Shown: piece after piece, positions 62,998 to 64,000 of the stretch
Numbering within the stretch: the stretch's first letter is position 1
Layout of the letters: every line of letters starts with the position of its first letter
Assembly (NCBI RefSeq): GCF_035621455.1
Contig: NZ_CP141823.1
Span: 1,426,001 to 1,490,000, forward strand
Direction: 5' to 3'
Origin: Vibrio natriegens NBRC 15636 = ATCC 14048 = DSM 759
Lineage (GTDB): Bacteria; Pseudomonadota; Gammaproteobacteria; Enterobacterales; Vibrionaceae
Length of the DNA stretch: 64,000 nt
Position numbers and translations under genes: made by a program
Notes under the pieces: generated by a model
What the model saw: the letters and a program-made list of their open reading frames with translations, nothing else
Databases searched by the model: none
Told to the model about the DNA's origin: nothing

Positions 62998-64000
62998 ATG
63001 TCTGATTTAATCCAAAATGTGAAAGCGTCTTTTGAGAGCGTGTTGGGCTATGCGCCAAGCCATATTATCCAAGCGCCTGGTCGTGTAAACCTGATTGGTG
63101 AACATACCGACTACAACGATGGTTTTGTACTGCCATGTGCAATTAACTATCAAACGGTTGTTGCGGCAGCAAAGCGTGAAGACAACCTGGTACGCGTGGT
63201 ATCGGTTGATTACGATAACGCGGTTGATGAATTCGATATCACTCAAGAAATCACATTCCAAGAAGACAAAATGTGGGCAAACTACATTCGCGGTGTCGTG
63301 AAGTGTCTTCTGGCTCGTGGCTACCAGTTTACCGGTGCTGATATCTCTGTCAGCGGCAATGTTCCTCAAGGTGCGGGGTTGAGCTCATCAGCGGCACTGG
63401 AAGTCGTGATTGGTCAGACGTTCAAAGTGCTCTTCAACCTGGAAATAAGCCAGGCGGAAATCGCATTAAATGGTCAGCAAGCCGAGAACGAATTTGTTGG
63501 TTGTAACTGTGGCATCATGGATCAAATGATTTCGGCAGAAGGCCGTGAAAACCACGCCATGTTATTGGACTGCCGTAGTCTGGAAACAGAAGCTGTTTCT
63601 ATGCCTGAGGACATGGCAGTCGTGATCATTAACTCGAATAAAAAACGTGGCTTGGTAGACAGCGAATACAACACTCGTCGTGAACAGTGTGAAGAAGCGG
63701 CACGAATCTTTGGTGTTAAAGCTCTGCGTGATGTCACCATTGAGCAGTTCAACGAGAAAGTCTCTGAGTTGGATGAATTGGTGGCAAAACGTGCGCGTCA
63801 CGTGATCACTGAAAACGATCGCACAGTCGAAGCGGCAAAAGCGCTCCGTTCGCATGATATTAAACGAATGAGTGAACTGATGGCTCAGTCTCATGCATCA
63901 ATGCGTGATGATTTCGAAATTACCGTCAAAGAAATCGACCTCCTAGTTGAGATGGTGAAAGAGGTGATTGGCGAAGAAGGAGGTGTGCGCATGACCGGTG
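62998..64000 (+). CDS. galK: Galactokinase (truncated by window edge)
   Basis: 334 residues are visible, open to the right edge; the full enzyme is about 385. ATG 62998 follows TTAGGA. GHMP-kinase motifs: the galactose signature GRVNLIGEHTDYNDGFVLP (about 26-44) and the ATP loop VPQGAGLSSSAALEV (about 121-135). Phosphorylates galactose at C1. Third gene of the gal operon; galM may follow outside the window. Confidence 0.94.
   Translation, partial: MSDLIQNVKASFESVLGYAPSHIIQAPGRVNLIGEHTDYNDGFVLPCAINYQTVVAAAKREDNLVRVVSVDYDNAVDEFDITQEITFQEDKMWANYIRGVVKCLLARGYQFTGADISVSGNVPQGAGLSSSAALEVVIGQTFKVLFNLEISQAEIALNGQQAENEFVGCNCGIMDQMISAEGRENHAMLLDCRSLETEAVSMPEDMAVVIINSNKKRGLVDSEYNTRREQCEEAARIFGVKALRDVTIEQFNEKVSELDELVAKRARHVITENDRTVEAAKALRSHDIKRMSELMAQSHASMRDDFEITVKEIDLLVEMVKEVIGEEGGVRMTG

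Noticed and set aside
63007..63369. 120-residue minus-strand frame at the right edge
   Set aside because: It is antisense to galK, whose plus-strand frame has clear galactokinase motifs and stays open to the window end.

Overview
The window is from a marine gammaproteobacterium, most likely a Vibrio (Harveyi-clade-like). The evidence is gene content and order (galETK, small Vibrio-type conserved proteins), a Vibrio-type integron attC site, a Vibrio-type IS5-family remnant and moderate GC. I cannot name the species or chromosome from sequence alone. No rRNA, tRNA, CRISPR or complete mobile element was seen.

Layout. 1-6.3 kb: end of an unknown gene, a membrane-anchored metallo-beta-lactamase-fold hydrolase, glucokinase, an iron-type alcohol dehydrogenase and a Tat-exported alpha/beta hydrolase. 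6.8-18.1 kb: first half of a glycine-betaine catabolic locus: a GlxA/GbdR-type regulator, an M19-like protein, a DUF5943-like protein, dgcAB (dimethylglycine demethylase), two electron-transfer-flavoprotein subunits, a BCCT betaine-type transporter and a small unknown gene. 18.5-27.3 kb: an aldo/keto reductase, a complete N-type rotary ATPase operon lacking atpR (atpDCQBEFAG), a small exported protein and a metallophosphoesterase. 27.4-37.6 kb: an accessory patch with a dead lipase, a 1131-residue exported repeat protein, a second exported protein, a frameshifted coiled-coil protein, small genes, an IS5-family left-end remnant and a gene cassette with its attC site. 37.7-45.4 kb: LysR regulator, succinate-semialdehyde dehydrogenase, TRAP transporter, universal stress protein and 4-aminobutyrate-type aminotransferase. 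45.6-58.7 kb: second half of betaine catabolism: gbcA and gbcB divergent, then glyA, soxBDAG, purU, serine deaminase and a second GlxA-type regulator. 59.1-64 kb: Zn alcohol dehydrogenase and galE-galT-galK (galK cut by the window edge).

How it works together. The two betaine blocks encode a full route: BCCT uptake; GbcAB makes dimethylglycine; DgcAB with the flavoprotein makes sarcosine; SoxBDAG makes glycine plus a one-carbon unit on tetrahydrofolate; GlyA makes serine; PurU recovers tetrahydrofolate; serine deaminase gives pyruvate and ammonia. The middle 27 kb separates the blocks and holds most of the unusual material: an N-ATPase whose c subunit lacks helix-1 sodium ligands and whose alpha subunit has an altered Walker A, decayed genes, an IS scar and an isolated integron cassette. 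The 37.7-45.4 kb block looks like uptake and breakdown of GABA or a related omega-amino acid.
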